A DNA stretch of 64,000 nucleotides from a candidate division Hyd24-12 bacterium UBA6080 (GTDB lineage Bacteria > Fermentibacterota > Fermentibacteria > Fermentibacterales > JCC-6): contig DIXM01000002.1 of assembly GCA_002436025.1 (NCBI GenBank), positions 496,001-560,000 on the forward strand, read 5' to 3'. The notes under the pieces are model-generated. The model saw only the letters and a list, made by a program, of their open reading frames with translations. It was not told the DNA's origin and made no database searches. Each line of letters starts with the position of its first letter. Position 1 is the first letter of the stretch. Position numbers and translations under genes: made by a program. This document shows, one piece after another, positions 1 through 8,688 of the stretch.

Positions 1-1097
1 TATCCAAAGGCCGCCTCGCCGGGATGCTCACCCACCGGGACTACCAGTTCGAAGAGGATGGCTCCAAATCCGTCAGTGCACTCATGACGCCTCTCTCAAA
101 CCTCATCACCGCACCCGAGAAGACCGGTGTCGAAAACGCTCTGCTCCTCCTTCGGAAGCACAGGCTCGAAAAGCTTCCTCTTGTCGATGGCGAGGGCAGG
201 GTAGTTGGTCTTATTACAGTTAAGGATATAATAAAAGCGCAGTGTCATCCCGACGCCAACAAGGATTCGAGGGGAAGCCTCAGGGTGGCTGCTGCTGTCA
301 GTGTGGGAGACCCTGCCCTCGACAGGGCAGCTGCCCTTGTCGAGGCCGGAGTCGACTGCCTGTTCATCGACTCTGCCCACGGCCACAATTCGGGCGTTCT
401 TGAAACAACCAGGCGCATCAGATCGGCCTATTCAGCCATTCCTATCTGTTCCGGCAATGTGGTTACCGCAGAAGGCACAATAGCCCTGTTGGATGCCGGC
501 GCCGACATGGTCAAGGTCGGAGTCGGCCCCGGTTCAATATGCACGACCCGGATAGTGGCGGGGGTGGGGTGTCCCCAGATAACGGCTGTTCACCAGTGTT
601 CGCAGGCGGCTATCGAAAGAAACGCCACGGTCATTGCCGACGGCGGCATCAAGTATTCGGGCGACATCGTCAAGGCGCTGGCCGCGGGAGCGTGCTCGGT
701 CATGATCGGAAGCCTTTTCGCGGGAGTGGCTGAAAGCCCCGGCGAAGCCATTACCTACAAGGGCAGAAGGTTCAAGTCATATCGGGGTATGGGTTCTCTG
801 GGAGCCATGAAGCTTGGAAGCGCGGATCGCTACTTCCAGAAGGAAGACAAGAAGCTCGTACCCGAGGGCATAGAGGGAATGGTCCCGTTCAAGGGGCCTC
901 TCAGCGACTTTTTGCACCAGCTCATGGGCGGGCTTCGAGCTGGAATGGGCTACGTGGGAGCGGCCGAGGTTTCCGAGCTTCGAACAAAGGGAAAATTCGT
1001 GAGGATCACCAGCGCCGGACTCAAGGAAAGCCACGCCCATGATGTGATGATCACCAAGGAAGCGCCCAATTACACCCTTGAAAGCCATGCATTCTGA
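1..1097 (+). CDS. guaB: IMP dehydrogenase, N-terminally cut by window edge
   Basis: Catalyses IMP to XMP with NAD+, the first committed step to GMP, in the cytosol. The frame is open from the first bases, so the ATG at 24 is internal and the N-terminus lies outside the window. Visible in order: the end of the first CBS repeat, a second CBS repeat (around VENALLLLRKHRLEKLPLVD), then the barrel with the catalytic loop GVGPGSICTTR, whose Cys forms the thioimidate, the phosphate-binding GGI and GSLFAG strands, and the flap YRGMGSLGAM. About 365 residues remain of a family that is usually near 490. The stop codon overlaps the start of the next gene. guaA lies about 44 kb downstream, so the GMP branch is split across the region. 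Family assignment is certain. Confidence 0.96.
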   Translation, partial: SKGRLAGMLTHRDYQFEEDGSKSVSALMTPLSNLITAPEKTGVENALLLLRKHRLEKLPLVDGEGRVVGLITVKDIIKAQCHPDANKDSRGSLRVAAAVSVGDPALDRAAALVEAGVDCLFIDSAHGHNSGVLETTRRIRSAYSAIPICSGNVVTAEGTIALLDAGADMVKVGVGPGSICTTRIVAGVGCPQITAVHQCSQAAIERNATVIADGGIKYSGDIVKALAAGACSVMIGSLFAGVAESPGEAITYKGRRFKSYRGMGSLGAMKLGSADRYFQKEDKKLVPEGIEGMVPFKGPLSDFLHQLMGGLRAGMGYVGAAEVSELRTKGKFVRITSAGLKESHAHDVMITKEAPNYTLESHAF

Positions 1098-2736
1098 AAC
1101 GCTCAGGGCTTGCGGCATTGTCGTCGAATCGGTTCTCTCCGAGGAGAAGGGGTACTTCCTTGCCAGGGCAAGACGGGGAGAGAAGCGGCTTGTAGTCGAG
1201 GTAACCTCCGCGGGCTCCGGCTTTGTTCATTCCTGGCCTTCATCGACACATCTTGTGCCGCCCATCGAGGCAAGGAACCTTCCAGGCGAGCTCAGGCTCC
1301 TTGTCTTCGATACCGGTAGTGCCCGCTTTCTCACTGAAGACATTCACGAAAGACCATTCAATCCCGGCGAAGCTTCCGAAGTTCTGGGAAAGACGGCGGA
1401 AGCCCTGGCCGGTCTTCAGGCATCCGGTGTGGTGGCCGGCTACGTGGGCCCCGAGAGCCTGTTGCGCGAATCATCGGGAAGGGTTGTGATGCTCGCTGGT
1501 CGCAGGGGGGTGCCGTCCGGTCCCTTCACTCCCCCTGAGACCATTGGCAGAAGGCCCTCCGACCCGAGAAGCGACGTGTTTTCACTTGGAACCCTGTATC
1601 TCAGGCTTCTGGCGGGAAGCGACGAACGCGACACCCTGGTGGAGGCCTGGAACAGGCTTGAACCTGCTGCCGTCAGACATCTCTCCTCGTTGCTTGAGCA
1701 GGATCCCCTGAACCGTCCTTCAGGGGTGATCCAGGCGGCTTCCAGACTGGCCTCGAGTTTTGGCTCACAGGCTACCTCTTTCGCCGGACCTGAAAAAGAT
1801 CAGCCCGGTTTCCGAAGAGAGGTACCTTCGTCCTCCCCGCGCCCGAAAAGGAAAAGGACATTGTTTTCCGGGACCAGGCTCATGGTTGCGGGTCTTATCT
1901 TTGCGGCAGTTGTCGTGCTTTTGTTCGTGCAACCATGGAAGCGGCCGGAAGAGCCCGAAAACCGGGATTCGGAAACCCGCTTTCAAACAGTGCCGCAGGA
2001 TCCGGCGCAGCAATCGCCGCCTGACACGGTTGCCGCAGCGGTCTCAGTGAACCAGCCATCACTTGAGGACTCCGCGGTTGTCTGGGTCAGTAACGGAACC
2101 GGCGTTGAAGGGCTCGAATCCTCTTTCAGGTCCGAGACCGCCGGTGCGTTCTCCTTCGTTTACCCCTCGAGGGGCGCCACCAGACGAAGAACGAGCCTTG
2201 TCCTCGTCAGGCGGGAAACCCCTGAAACACCTCTTTCCCGATCGGTTTTCTATCCCGCGGCCATGCAGTTCGCAGCGCAGGATTCATCGATGGGGGTGAA
2301 ACCCACTGACATTACTATCCTGCTCGGAACCGACCTCTATCATCCGGGAATCAACCAGGCCCGCCTGAGCACACCAGCCGGCCCCGGCGACACCCTGTTC
2401 GTCGATATTGCCAACCACGGCATCCAGTACACTCTCGAGGGAATGGGAGCGGCATCCTGGATGGCCTCGAAGCTCAACGGGAAGGCAATCACAATTGACG
2501 GGGCCCAGTGGATCCTCAGCGTAAGCGACATCCGCGACGGTGATCTGTGGAACGATGAGATCGGAATACCCGCCGTTCTTGAAGGAACGATGTTCCTCTA
2601 CAAGCCCAGTTCCACGATCGGTCCCGAGATCGAGGCAGCCCTCAGGGGTGTCTTCCAGGCTCTGCCCTCAGCCGTGCAAGCCCAGCCTCAAGCCGTTCCA
2701 GTGCCCGATATCCATGTTCTTCTGGGAGCCCCCTGA
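1087..2736 (+). CDS. Membrane-anchored pseudokinase-like protein with LytR_C-type extracytoplasmic domain
   Basis: 549 residues from the ATG at 1087; an in-frame ATG at 1078 is also possible. Residues 1-230 thread as a eukaryotic-type Ser/Thr kinase fold: an APE-like PPET at 149-152, a helix-F segment SDVFSLGTLYLRLLAG at 162-177, and the late Arg in DPLNRPS. The catalytic residues are missing: the VAIK lysine site reads VVEV (E38), the HRD loop reads VAGYVGPESLL (115-126), and DFG reads MLAG. I therefore call it a pseudokinase. A basic linker (PRPKRKR) precedes one membrane helix at about 264-283. Outside is a VWVSNGTGVEGLESSF stretch like the LytR_C domain of cell-wall LCP proteins. It starts inside guaB. 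The fold assignment is from motif reading, so it is moderate; the TM helix is clear. Confidence 0.7.
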   Translation: MHSETLRACGIVVESVLSEEKGYFLARARRGEKRLVVEVTSAGSGFVHSWPSSTHLVPPIEARNLPGELRLLVFDTGSARFLTEDIHERPFNPGEASEVLGKTAEALAGLQASGVVAGYVGPESLLRESSGRVVMLAGRRGVPSGPFTPPETIGRRPSDPRSDVFSLGTLYLRLLAGSDERDTLVEAWNRLEPAAVRHLSSLLEQDPLNRPSGVIQAASRLASSFGSQATSFAGPEKDQPGFRREVPSSSPRPKRKRTLFSGTRLMVAGLIFAAVVVLLFVQPWKRPEEPENRDSETRFQTVPQDPAQQSPPDTVAAAVSVNQPSLEDSAVVWVSNGTGVEGLESSFRSETAGAFSFVYPSRGATRRRTSLVLVRRETPETPLSRSVFYPAAMQFAAQDSSMGVKPTDITILLGTDLYHPGINQARLSTPAGPGDTLFVDIANHGIQYTLEGMGAASWMASKLNGKAITIDGAQWILSVSDIRDGDLWNDEIGIPAVLEGTMFLYKPSSTIGPEIEAALRGVFQALPSAVQAQPQAVPVPDIHVLLGAP

Positions 2737-2742
2737 AGCCGG

Positions 2743-2771
2743 TTGACAATTCCGTATCTACATGTTATGCT
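2743..2771 (+). promoter_or_regulatory. Sigma70-type promoter for the carD gene
   Basis: TTGACA at 2743-2748, a 17-bp spacer, then TATGCT at 2766-2771. The predicted start near 2778 leaves a leader of about 35 nt before the carD ATG, with GGAGG at 2796-2800. Confidence 0.8.
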
Positions 2772-2812
2772 TGCCGCTACCAAGTCAGAAGCTTTGGAGG
2801 CATCCGTTGCTT

Positions 2813-3319
2813 ATGAATTTTGATCTGCATGACAAAGTGGTTCACCCGCTTCACGGAGCGGGAGTAGTTACCGAGATATGCCGGAAAGACATCTCCGGCG
2901 ACATGGTTGACTGCATTGTTATCAGGCTGGTTGCCGGCAGGGCGGGCATACTTCTGCCGTTCGACAGTATTCAGGAGTCCGGGCTGAGAAGGGTCTGCTC
3001 CAACGAAGACATGGACGAAGCCCTTACCGTTCTTGGCAACACTGCGGAGGATCTTCCCCGCGACTGGCGCAGACGGATCGAGGTTCTCCGGGAGAGGGTC
3101 CACTCCGGCGACCCCAGCATGATCGCCACAGCAGTGCGCGATGTTCTTGCCCGCTCTTCCATAAGCAAGATGAACCCCTCCGAGAAAAGGGTGTTCACTG
3201 AAGCTATCGGTGTCCTTGCGGGTGAGCTGTCGCTTGTGAACAACATCGAATTCCAGGGCGCGAGAACCATGATCGAGAAAAGGGTCACGGGCGTCCGTAA
3301 AAAGAAGAAGCAGGCCTGA
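2813..3319 (+). CDS. CarD-family transcriptional regulator
   Basis: Binds the RNA polymerase beta lobe through an N-terminal Tudor-like RID domain and stabilises open complexes. 168 residues from the ATG at 2813, chosen because GGAGG lies 12 nt upstream and the protein then begins with the family's typical FDLHDKVVHPLHGAGVV. The RID domain covers about residues 1-60 (KVVHPLHGAG, IVIRL, ILLPFD, GLRR). The rest is a helical domain with RDWRRRIEVLRER, and a Lys-rich tail KKKKQA. It has its own strong promoter and sits just before hflX. Similar length and order to CarD/CdnL proteins. The class is secure; which promoters it serves cannot be told from here. Confidence 0.9.
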   Translation: MNFDLHDKVVHPLHGAGVVTEICRKDISGDMVDCIVIRLVAGRAGILLPFDSIQESGLRRVCSNEDMDEALTVLGNTAEDLPRDWRRRIEVLRERVHSGDPSMIATAVRDVLARSSISKMNPSEKRVFTEAIGVLAGELSLVNNIEFQGARTMIEKRVTGVRKKKKQA

Positions 3320-3334
3320 TTCTTCTTGGCATCA

Positions 3335-4597
3335 ATGGAAAGAACACCCGGCGATTCTTCAGAGAACGTTGTTCTTGTCACGGTGTGGATCGGCAGGGGC
3401 AGTCATGAAGGCCGTGACAACGAAATGGCGCAACTCGTCAGGACCGCTGGCGGAACGGTCGCCGACTTCATCCACCAGAACCTCGCCAAACCTGATGCAG
3501 GATCTTTCGTAGGCAGCGGGAAGGCTGCCGAGATTGCTGAAAGGGCCAAAGCGCAGGGCGTCTCCACGGTCGTGTTCGATCACAACCTGACTCCGGGTCA
3601 GGTTGCCAGGCTCGAACGAATCACCGAATGCAAGGTCGTTGACAGGACCGAGCTCATTCTGGCCATTTTCGCCCAGAACGCCAGAACGGTTCAATCCAGG
3701 CTTCAGATCGAGCTTGCTCAACTGAAATACACGCTCCCAAGGCTGTCCGGAATGTGGCACCACTTCTCAAGGCTCGGTGCAGGAATCGGAACGAGAGGCC
3801 CCGGCGAGACCCAGCTTGAAGTCGACCGCCGTCGGGCCAGAACCCGCATCGCAGTTCTCGAAGCCAGGCTTGCCGCCCTTGAAACAGGATCAAAGCTCAG
3901 AAGGGCAGCCAGATCAGGGATGTTCAAGGTGTCCCTTGTCGGTTACACCAATGCCGGAAAAAGCTCACTTCTCAACGCTCTGTGCAACTCATCCGCACTG
4001 GTCGAGGACAAGCTCTTCGCCACCCTCGACACAACATCAAGAAGGCTCGTTCTGCCCGGATCGGGTACCGTTCTTCTCTCCGATACGGTTGGCTTCATTG
4101 AAAGGCTGCCCGAAACTCTCGTGGCAAGTTTCAGAAGCACCCTCGACGCGGTTCGGGAAGCCGACCTTCTCCTTCTTGTGGCTGACGGCAACTGCCCCGA
4201 CCGGGACGAAAAGCTGTCGATAGTAACAAAGACACTTGAAAGAATAGGCGCCGGGGATACTCCAAGGATCCTGGTCTGGAACAAGTCCGACCTCGGTGGT
4301 CTTCCCCCCTCCCGGGGCATCTCGGTATCTGCCCTTACCGGCGACGGTCTGAACGACCTTCTGGATGCGGTGACAATATTCTGGAAGAACACACTGGCCT
4401 GGTATACCGTCACCTTAGATATTCCGGACGGTGGCCTTGAAAACTGGATTCGGAGGAACTGCCTGGTGGAAAGCTCAGTCAGGACCGATTCAGGGGGGTC
4501 TGTTTTTCACTGCGCTCCTGTCCGGGGGGCGGGTGAACTTGCTGCCAGAGTCAAGGCAGCCTCTGGCAGGCTTCTTCTCATGGAAGCAGATTCATGA
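3335..4597 (+). CDS. hflX: GTPase HflX
   Basis: Ribosome-binding GTPase that splits or rescues stalled 70S ribosomes under stress. 420 residues from the ATG at 3335; a TTG nine bases upstream is an alternative, and neither has a strong Shine-Dalgarno site. The N-terminal HflX domain (VGSGKAAEI, VVFDHNLTPGQ, DRTELIL) is followed by the helical linker with RLGAGIGTRGPGETQLE, diagnostic of HflX. The G domain has G1 GYTNAGKSSL, G3 DTVGF and G4 NKSD. The C-terminal part is a short divergent domain. Its last four bases overlap the next start (ATGA), so the downstream unknown gene is probably translationally coupled. Confidence 0.95.
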   Translation: MERTPGDSSENVVLVTVWIGRGSHEGRDNEMAQLVRTAGGTVADFIHQNLAKPDAGSFVGSGKAAEIAERAKAQGVSTVVFDHNLTPGQVARLERITECKVVDRTELILAIFAQNARTVQSRLQIELAQLKYTLPRLSGMWHHFSRLGAGIGTRGPGETQLEVDRRRARTRIAVLEARLAALETGSKLRRAARSGMFKVSLVGYTNAGKSSLLNALCNSSALVEDKLFATLDTTSRRLVLPGSGTVLLSDTVGFIERLPETLVASFRSTLDAVREADLLLLVADGNCPDRDEKLSIVTKTLERIGAGDTPRILVWNKSDLGGLPPSRGISVSALTGDGLNDLLDAVTIFWKNTLAWYTVTLDIPDGGLENWIRRNCLVESSVRTDSGGSVFHCAPVRGAGELAARVKAASGRLLLMEADS

Positions 4598-5031
4598 AGG
4601 ACAGTACCCAGGTCACGGCCCTCGAGAAGAGTCTTTCCAGAAGGGTGGCCTCCCTGGCTGACCTTCACGCTCGGGGGATAGTTACAGGCGAACTACTCGG
4701 CAGGCAGATCCTCAAACTCCTCACATCATCCGAGGCCCGGGAGATGTATAAGTTGACAGTTGAGCCCGACTCCAGGGCACTTCGAATACTCTACCGTCTG
4801 ATGAACCCCTCGGGTTGGCGCAAAAAATCGGGTCTCAGCCGCGAAGAGCGTTTCCAGGAGTTCACCCGTGACCTCGAAGGGGTCATGGGGTCAGCCAGAA
4901 GCCCCGAGGAGAAGCTGATGGACATGATGTCCCTGGCGTGCCTGCCTTTCTTCAAGGGCTTCATCACTTCAAGAAACGCCCCCGAGGACAGGGAAGTTAA
5001 ACCAAACAGCCGCGTCAGCGTTCTGGACTGA
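4594..5031 (+). CDS. Conserved-looking hypothetical protein, coupled to hflX
   Basis: 145 residues, not recognised. It has no signal peptide or membrane segment. It is predicted to be mostly helical and rich in Arg, Glu and Leu, with a short basic stretch (GWRKKSGLSREERFQEF) and a late hydrophobic patch (MSLACLPFFKGFIT). It starts in an ATGA overlap with hflX and ends two bases before the TTG of the following membrane protein, so the three form one translational block. Codon use matches neighbours, which supports a real gene. Function unknown. Confidence 0.75.
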   Translation: MKDSTQVTALEKSLSRRVASLADLHARGIVTGELLGRQILKLLTSSEAREMYKLTVEPDSRALRILYRLMNPSGWRKKSGLSREERFQEFTRDLEGVMGSARSPEEKLMDMMSLACLPFFKGFITSRNAPEDREVKPNSRVSVLD

Positions 5032-5033
5032 TC

Positions 5034-6023
5034 TTGTCGTCCCACCCCGGGAAGTCCAGAAGCAGGCTTCTTTCCCTGGCCGGATTCGTCTTCGTGGCCG
5101 TCTCCCTTTACTTCGTGGGTAACTCACTCTCAAAGGGCATTCGTGAAAGCGGCGGGCTGGAAAACCTGCTGGATTTCAACCCGACGATGCTCGCACTCTC
5201 CTTCCTGCTTCTGCAGCTGCATTTTCTGGCCTGCGGGCTTGCATGGAAGATGGTCGCGGGACATACAGGTGGAAGGCTTGGCCTCTGGAGGGCGTACGCC
5301 ATTCATTTTCTCGCACAGGTGGGAAAATACGTTCCTGGAATGGTCTGGAGTGCCATCGGCAAATTCGCCCTTTCACGGGATTCAGGCATGACGGGGGTAC
5401 AGACGGGACACGCCCTTGTTCTCGAAACGGTCTTCATCGTTTTCGGGTGTCTGTTCGTAGCCATGCCCCTGGTATCCGATGCAGCCCTGGCAGTGGGCCT
5501 CGGAAGCACGGAAGCGATCGTCCTTGCAGTCGCGATAGGCCTTTTTACACTCTCAGCGGTTCATCCTGCGGTTTTCGGTTTCCTTGTCCGGTTGGCCGGC
5601 CGGGTGACGGGGAAAAGGCTGGAAGCACAGCGGGTACCCTTTGTCGACATACTTAAGACCATACCTGTTTACGTTTCCATCTTTCTGTTCGTCGGGTTTG
5701 GGTTCTGGCTGCTTGCACTGGGCTTCGGGCTTGAGATACCCTTCTTTCCCGGGGTATTCCTGTACCCTACCGCATTCGGAGTCGGCTACCTGGTCGTTCT
5801 CGCACCGGGAGGGCTGGGAGTGAGGGAGCTGGTTCTGGTATGGCTGATCAGGATGGCGGCTCCCGGTTCGGAACCGGGGATAGCCGAACTTGTCGCCGTG
5901 GCCGCAAGGATCTGGATCACCCTGGGCGAGGGACTGGCATTCGTGATCTCACTGGCCATCTACGGGAAGGGCACTCGAAGCATGTTCCGGCTTCTCTCCC
6001 GGAAAGAGCCCGTCGCTACCTGA
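5034..6023 (+). CDS. UPF0104 / lysylphosphatidylglycerol synthase TM-region family membrane protein
   Basis: 329-residue multi-pass inner-membrane protein with about eight hydrophobic segments. The family signature is seen in AQVGKYVPGMVWSAIGKFAL and the late GYLVVLAPGGLGVRE motif, both typical of the flippase-like TM half of MprF and of stand-alone UPF0104 proteins. No soluble aminoacyl-transfer domain is attached, so it is not a full MprF; a lipid or polyprenyl-lipid flippase role is an inference from the family. It starts with TTG two bases after the preceding stop. Its 3' end overlaps the convergent tldE gene by 8 bp. Confidence 0.85.
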   Translation: MSSHPGKSRSRLLSLAGFVFVAVSLYFVGNSLSKGIRESGGLENLLDFNPTMLALSFLLLQLHFLACGLAWKMVAGHTGGRLGLWRAYAIHFLAQVGKYVPGMVWSAIGKFALSRDSGMTGVQTGHALVLETVFIVFGCLFVAMPLVSDAALAVGLGSTEAIVLAVAIGLFTLSAVHPAVFGFLVRLAGRVTGKRLEAQRVPFVDILKTIPVYVSIFLFVGFGFWLLALGFGLEIPFFPGVFLYPTAFGVGYLVVLAPGGLGVRELVLVWLIRMAAPGSEPGIAELVAVAARIWITLGEGLAFVISLAIYGKGTRSMFRLLSRKEPVAT

Positions 6024-7314
6024 TCCTTACATCCTCCGCGGTCACACACGGCAACAGGTCGGTTCCGGTCCTGTGTTGAACGCTTCCAACCTCACACACG
6101 TTCTTCAGGATCTCGTACGCGCTGCAGGAAATGAGGCAGTTCGCCAGTCTGCCGGTCACCTCGCCTCCGCTGATGGACCAGGCCGTGCCGCAGTCAAGGA
6201 TCATTCCGCCTCCCGCGGCGTCGCTGCCCTCTGCGCTCAGGATTCCCGATACAAGAACACCGCTCCCGATCCTGCCGGCCATCTCCTCCAGCGAACCTCC
6301 ATTGCCCGTGTCAACGGTGATGTTGGTGCAGACCGGCATGGGGTGTCCGCCAAGGTTCTTCCCCGCGTTGCCCGTTGATGGCAATCCCGCCTCAAAACCG
6401 CTCGCGAGGTCGAAGACGAAGCCCTTGAAAACTCCATTTCTGAACAGTGCCTTGTTTGACGTTGCCATCCCTTCAGAATCGAAGGGGGCCGAGCTGGCGC
6501 CGTTTTCGTGAAGCGGCATCTCCCGTATGGTGAGAAGAGGTGAAAGAACGCACTCCCCGGTCTTTCCCGCCAGCCACGACGCTCCGTCGAGAAGAACCCT
6601 GCCGCTCACACCGGTCCTTACGGCTTGAAGAAGCACACCCAGGGCCGGAGGCGCAAAGAGAACCAGCTTTCTTCCGACAACGGTTTCCGGCCGAGCCCCG
6701 GCGAAGGAGAGCGCCGGGAAAAGCCACTGAAGAGCCGTGGACGGGTCTGGAAGGCATGTGCACTCGAAGTGGGATGAACGCCTGTAGAGACCTTCTTCTG
6801 TGGCTGAACTCACTGTGGCGTCAACCCTTACGCGGTTTCTCAGGTATTCGCCGACGCAGCCCTGTGAGTTGATGATGCCGACCCCGTCCTTTCCCCAGGA
6901 CACACGCGCGCTGAGAAGCGTGCCCGGGAAGGCGGCATCGGCGCAGGATGCCAGTTCGCCAACGAAACTGAGGACCTCGCCGGATTCCGGAAGTGTTCCC
7001 CTGTTCACGAAGTGGGCCGTTGAAGGTGAATCGGATGGGAGGTCCCACATGAAGTCGGGGCCGGTCCGTGCCGAGCTGATGGCGTTCTCGGCAATGATCG
7101 ACGGGTGGCTTCCCCCCTCGGAGCCGGCGGTCCCGGCGCGGCCATTCCTTTGTATCCTGACGCTGTAGGAAGTGATGGTTCCAGAGCCAAAGACCGGAGA
7201 AGCACTTCCCGCAAGAAGGGTGTTCCTTCTGCGCACCAGCCAGTTCACCTCCGACTGTGAGGAAACCTGCCCAAGGGTTTCAAGGATTTTTCGTGCCCGT
7301 TCAATGGCCCGCAT
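6016..7314 (-). CDS. pmbA: TldE/PmbA-like metalloprotease partner subunit
   Basis: 432 residues from the ATG at 7314, two bases after the tldD stop; longer frames starting upstream lie inside tldD. TldE is the non-metal subunit of the TldD/TldE heterodimer, which degrades unfolded peptides and trims some RiPP precursors (microcin B17 in E. coli). It shows the C-terminal family pattern: P-L-L-T-I-R-E-M-P near the middle, an F-x-N-G-V-F-K-G strand and NITVDTGNGGSLEEM. No HExxH is present, as expected for this subunit. It forms one operon with tldD and the TPR gene. The subunit assignment follows from gene pairing and missing metal motif. Confidence 0.88.
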   Translation of the reverse strand: MRAIERARKILETLGQVSSQSEVNWLVRRRNTLLAGSASPVFGSGTITSYSVRIQRNGRAGTAGSEGGSHPSIIAENAISSARTGPDFMWDLPSDSPSTAHFVNRGTLPESGEVLSFVGELASCADAAFPGTLLSARVSWGKDGVGIINSQGCVGEYLRNRVRVDATVSSATEEGLYRRSSHFECTCLPDPSTALQWLFPALSFAGARPETVVGRKLVLFAPPALGVLLQAVRTGVSGRVLLDGASWLAGKTGECVLSPLLTIREMPLHENGASSAPFDSEGMATSNKALFRNGVFKGFVFDLASGFEAGLPSTGNAGKNLGGHPMPVCTNITVDTGNGGSLEEMAGRIGSGVLVSGILSAEGSDAAGGGMILDCGTAWSISGGEVTGRLANCLISCSAYEILKNVCEVGSVQHRTGTDLLPCVTAEDVRIR

Positions 7315-7316
7315 GG

Positions 7317-8684
7317 TCAGCCGATCCTTATCGCTGTTACAAGAATGTGAGGTCCGCCATAGCTTACGGGGATCGCGCTCTCGCCGGCCCGTCCGCATCC
7401 CCCCATGTTTCCGAAGAGCTGAATGTCACCGCCCACCCTGTCAATGGCCTTTAAAACATCGAAGACATTCCCGGTGATGACCACCGGTCCCATGGGTCTG
7501 TCGATCCTTCCACGGCGGACTGTCCATCCGCTCTCAGCGATGAGACTGAACCTCTCCATGTCAGTGGCTCCCCCCAGGCAGCCCTTCAGATACACTCCGT
7601 TTTCCATGGATGTCAGCAGGCTGTCACGGTCACCCTCACCGGGTTCGAGAAGCGTGCACCGCATCCTGGCCATGGGAGTGCTGCCGGTGCCCCAGGCTCT
7701 GGCGTTGCCTGCGGGGGGCACCCCGGTGTCGGAAGCCGTGGAGAGCGTGTGCAGCCTGCTTTTCACAACACCGCCCCTGACTAAACTTGTCCTGGTGCCC
7801 CGGGTTCCCTCGTCATCCCAACTGCAGCTTCCTGGCAGCGTGAAATGGGTCGGGTCATCAGTTATGCTGAGGCACTCCGAGCCAACACTCCTGCCGGGGC
7901 TGACAAGTGCAGCAAGGGCAGGGCACTGACCCAGGATATCCGATTCCGCCAGATGCCCGAAGGCCTCGTGAACGAGCATTCCCGTCAGTTCCGGCCCAAG
8001 GACCGCAGGCACATCCCCCGGGGTGGGGCCTGACGAGTTTGTTCGCATGGAGAGGTCTTCGGTCATTTCCCGGACCAGCTCCTCCCTGTGGCGAAGATTC
8101 TCAAGGCCGCCCCTGCGGGCTATGCTTCTGGATGCCGTCACATTGCCGGGCAGGGCAGTCTGCATTCGAAGGCCGCACAGTTCCTCGACCTCACGAACGC
8201 TGGTTCCTGCGGAGTTCACCACCACCCGGTCCCGAAGGACCTCGCTGTAGTCGACCCTCGCCGATGCCCCCGGGTTGGTCATGCCCAGGAGCTCGCAGTA
8301 GTGGCGGCAGAGGAAGGTCTTGTCCTTCAAGGGTGTACCGGTGAAAGGTTCAGTGCTTCCCGGTACGAAGCTGTTTCTTTCGGGTGAGCCCACAGTAAAG
8401 GAAACCGAACCCTTCCCTGCGGCCACTGCAGCGCCCGCGGCCCTGTCCACAAGGGCTTCGATGCAATTGAAGCCCGATGACCACGAATACCCCCATCGGC
8501 CCGAAACCAGTGCCCTTACGGTGCACCCCTCCCTGAGTACCGGGCCCACGCTGAACCCCCGTCTTCCGATCTGAGCCAGTTCAAGGGTCGAGATGCTTTC
8601 AAGCCGGACTTCCACAAAGTCAGCCTCGGAGGCCTGAACAGCCCGTTCCGCCCTGTCCCTGTTTTCCTGCAAAATGGCCTCCAT
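7317..8684 (-). CDS. tldD: TldD-like zinc metalloprotease
   Basis: 455 residues, the metal-carrying subunit of the TldD/TldE protease. The active-site motif HEAFGHLAESD (HExxxH form) lies in the middle, with the C-terminal beta-barrel signature GGATDMERFSL and the PMGPVVITGNVFDVL and NMGGCGRAGE strands. The Cys in GGCG late in the protein is the usual third zinc ligand in the family. It sits four bases after the TPR gene and two bases before tldE, in one minus-strand operon. Substrate is unknown; a link to the peptide locus at 40-42 kb would be speculative. Confidence 0.93.
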   Translation of the reverse strand: MEAILQENRDRAERAVQASEADFVEVRLESISTLELAQIGRRGFSVGPVLREGCTVRALVSGRWGYSWSSGFNCIEALVDRAAGAAVAAGKGSVSFTVGSPERNSFVPGSTEPFTGTPLKDKTFLCRHYCELLGMTNPGASARVDYSEVLRDRVVVNSAGTSVREVEELCGLRMQTALPGNVTASRSIARRGGLENLRHREELVREMTEDLSMRTNSSGPTPGDVPAVLGPELTGMLVHEAFGHLAESDILGQCPALAALVSPGRSVGSECLSITDDPTHFTLPGSCSWDDEGTRGTRTSLVRGGVVKSRLHTLSTASDTGVPPAGNARAWGTGSTPMARMRCTLLEPGEGDRDSLLTSMENGVYLKGCLGGATDMERFSLIAESGWTVRRGRIDRPMGPVVITGNVFDVLKAIDRVGGDIQLFGNMGGCGRAGESAIPVSYGGPHILVTAIRIG

Positions 8685-8688
8685 GTGT

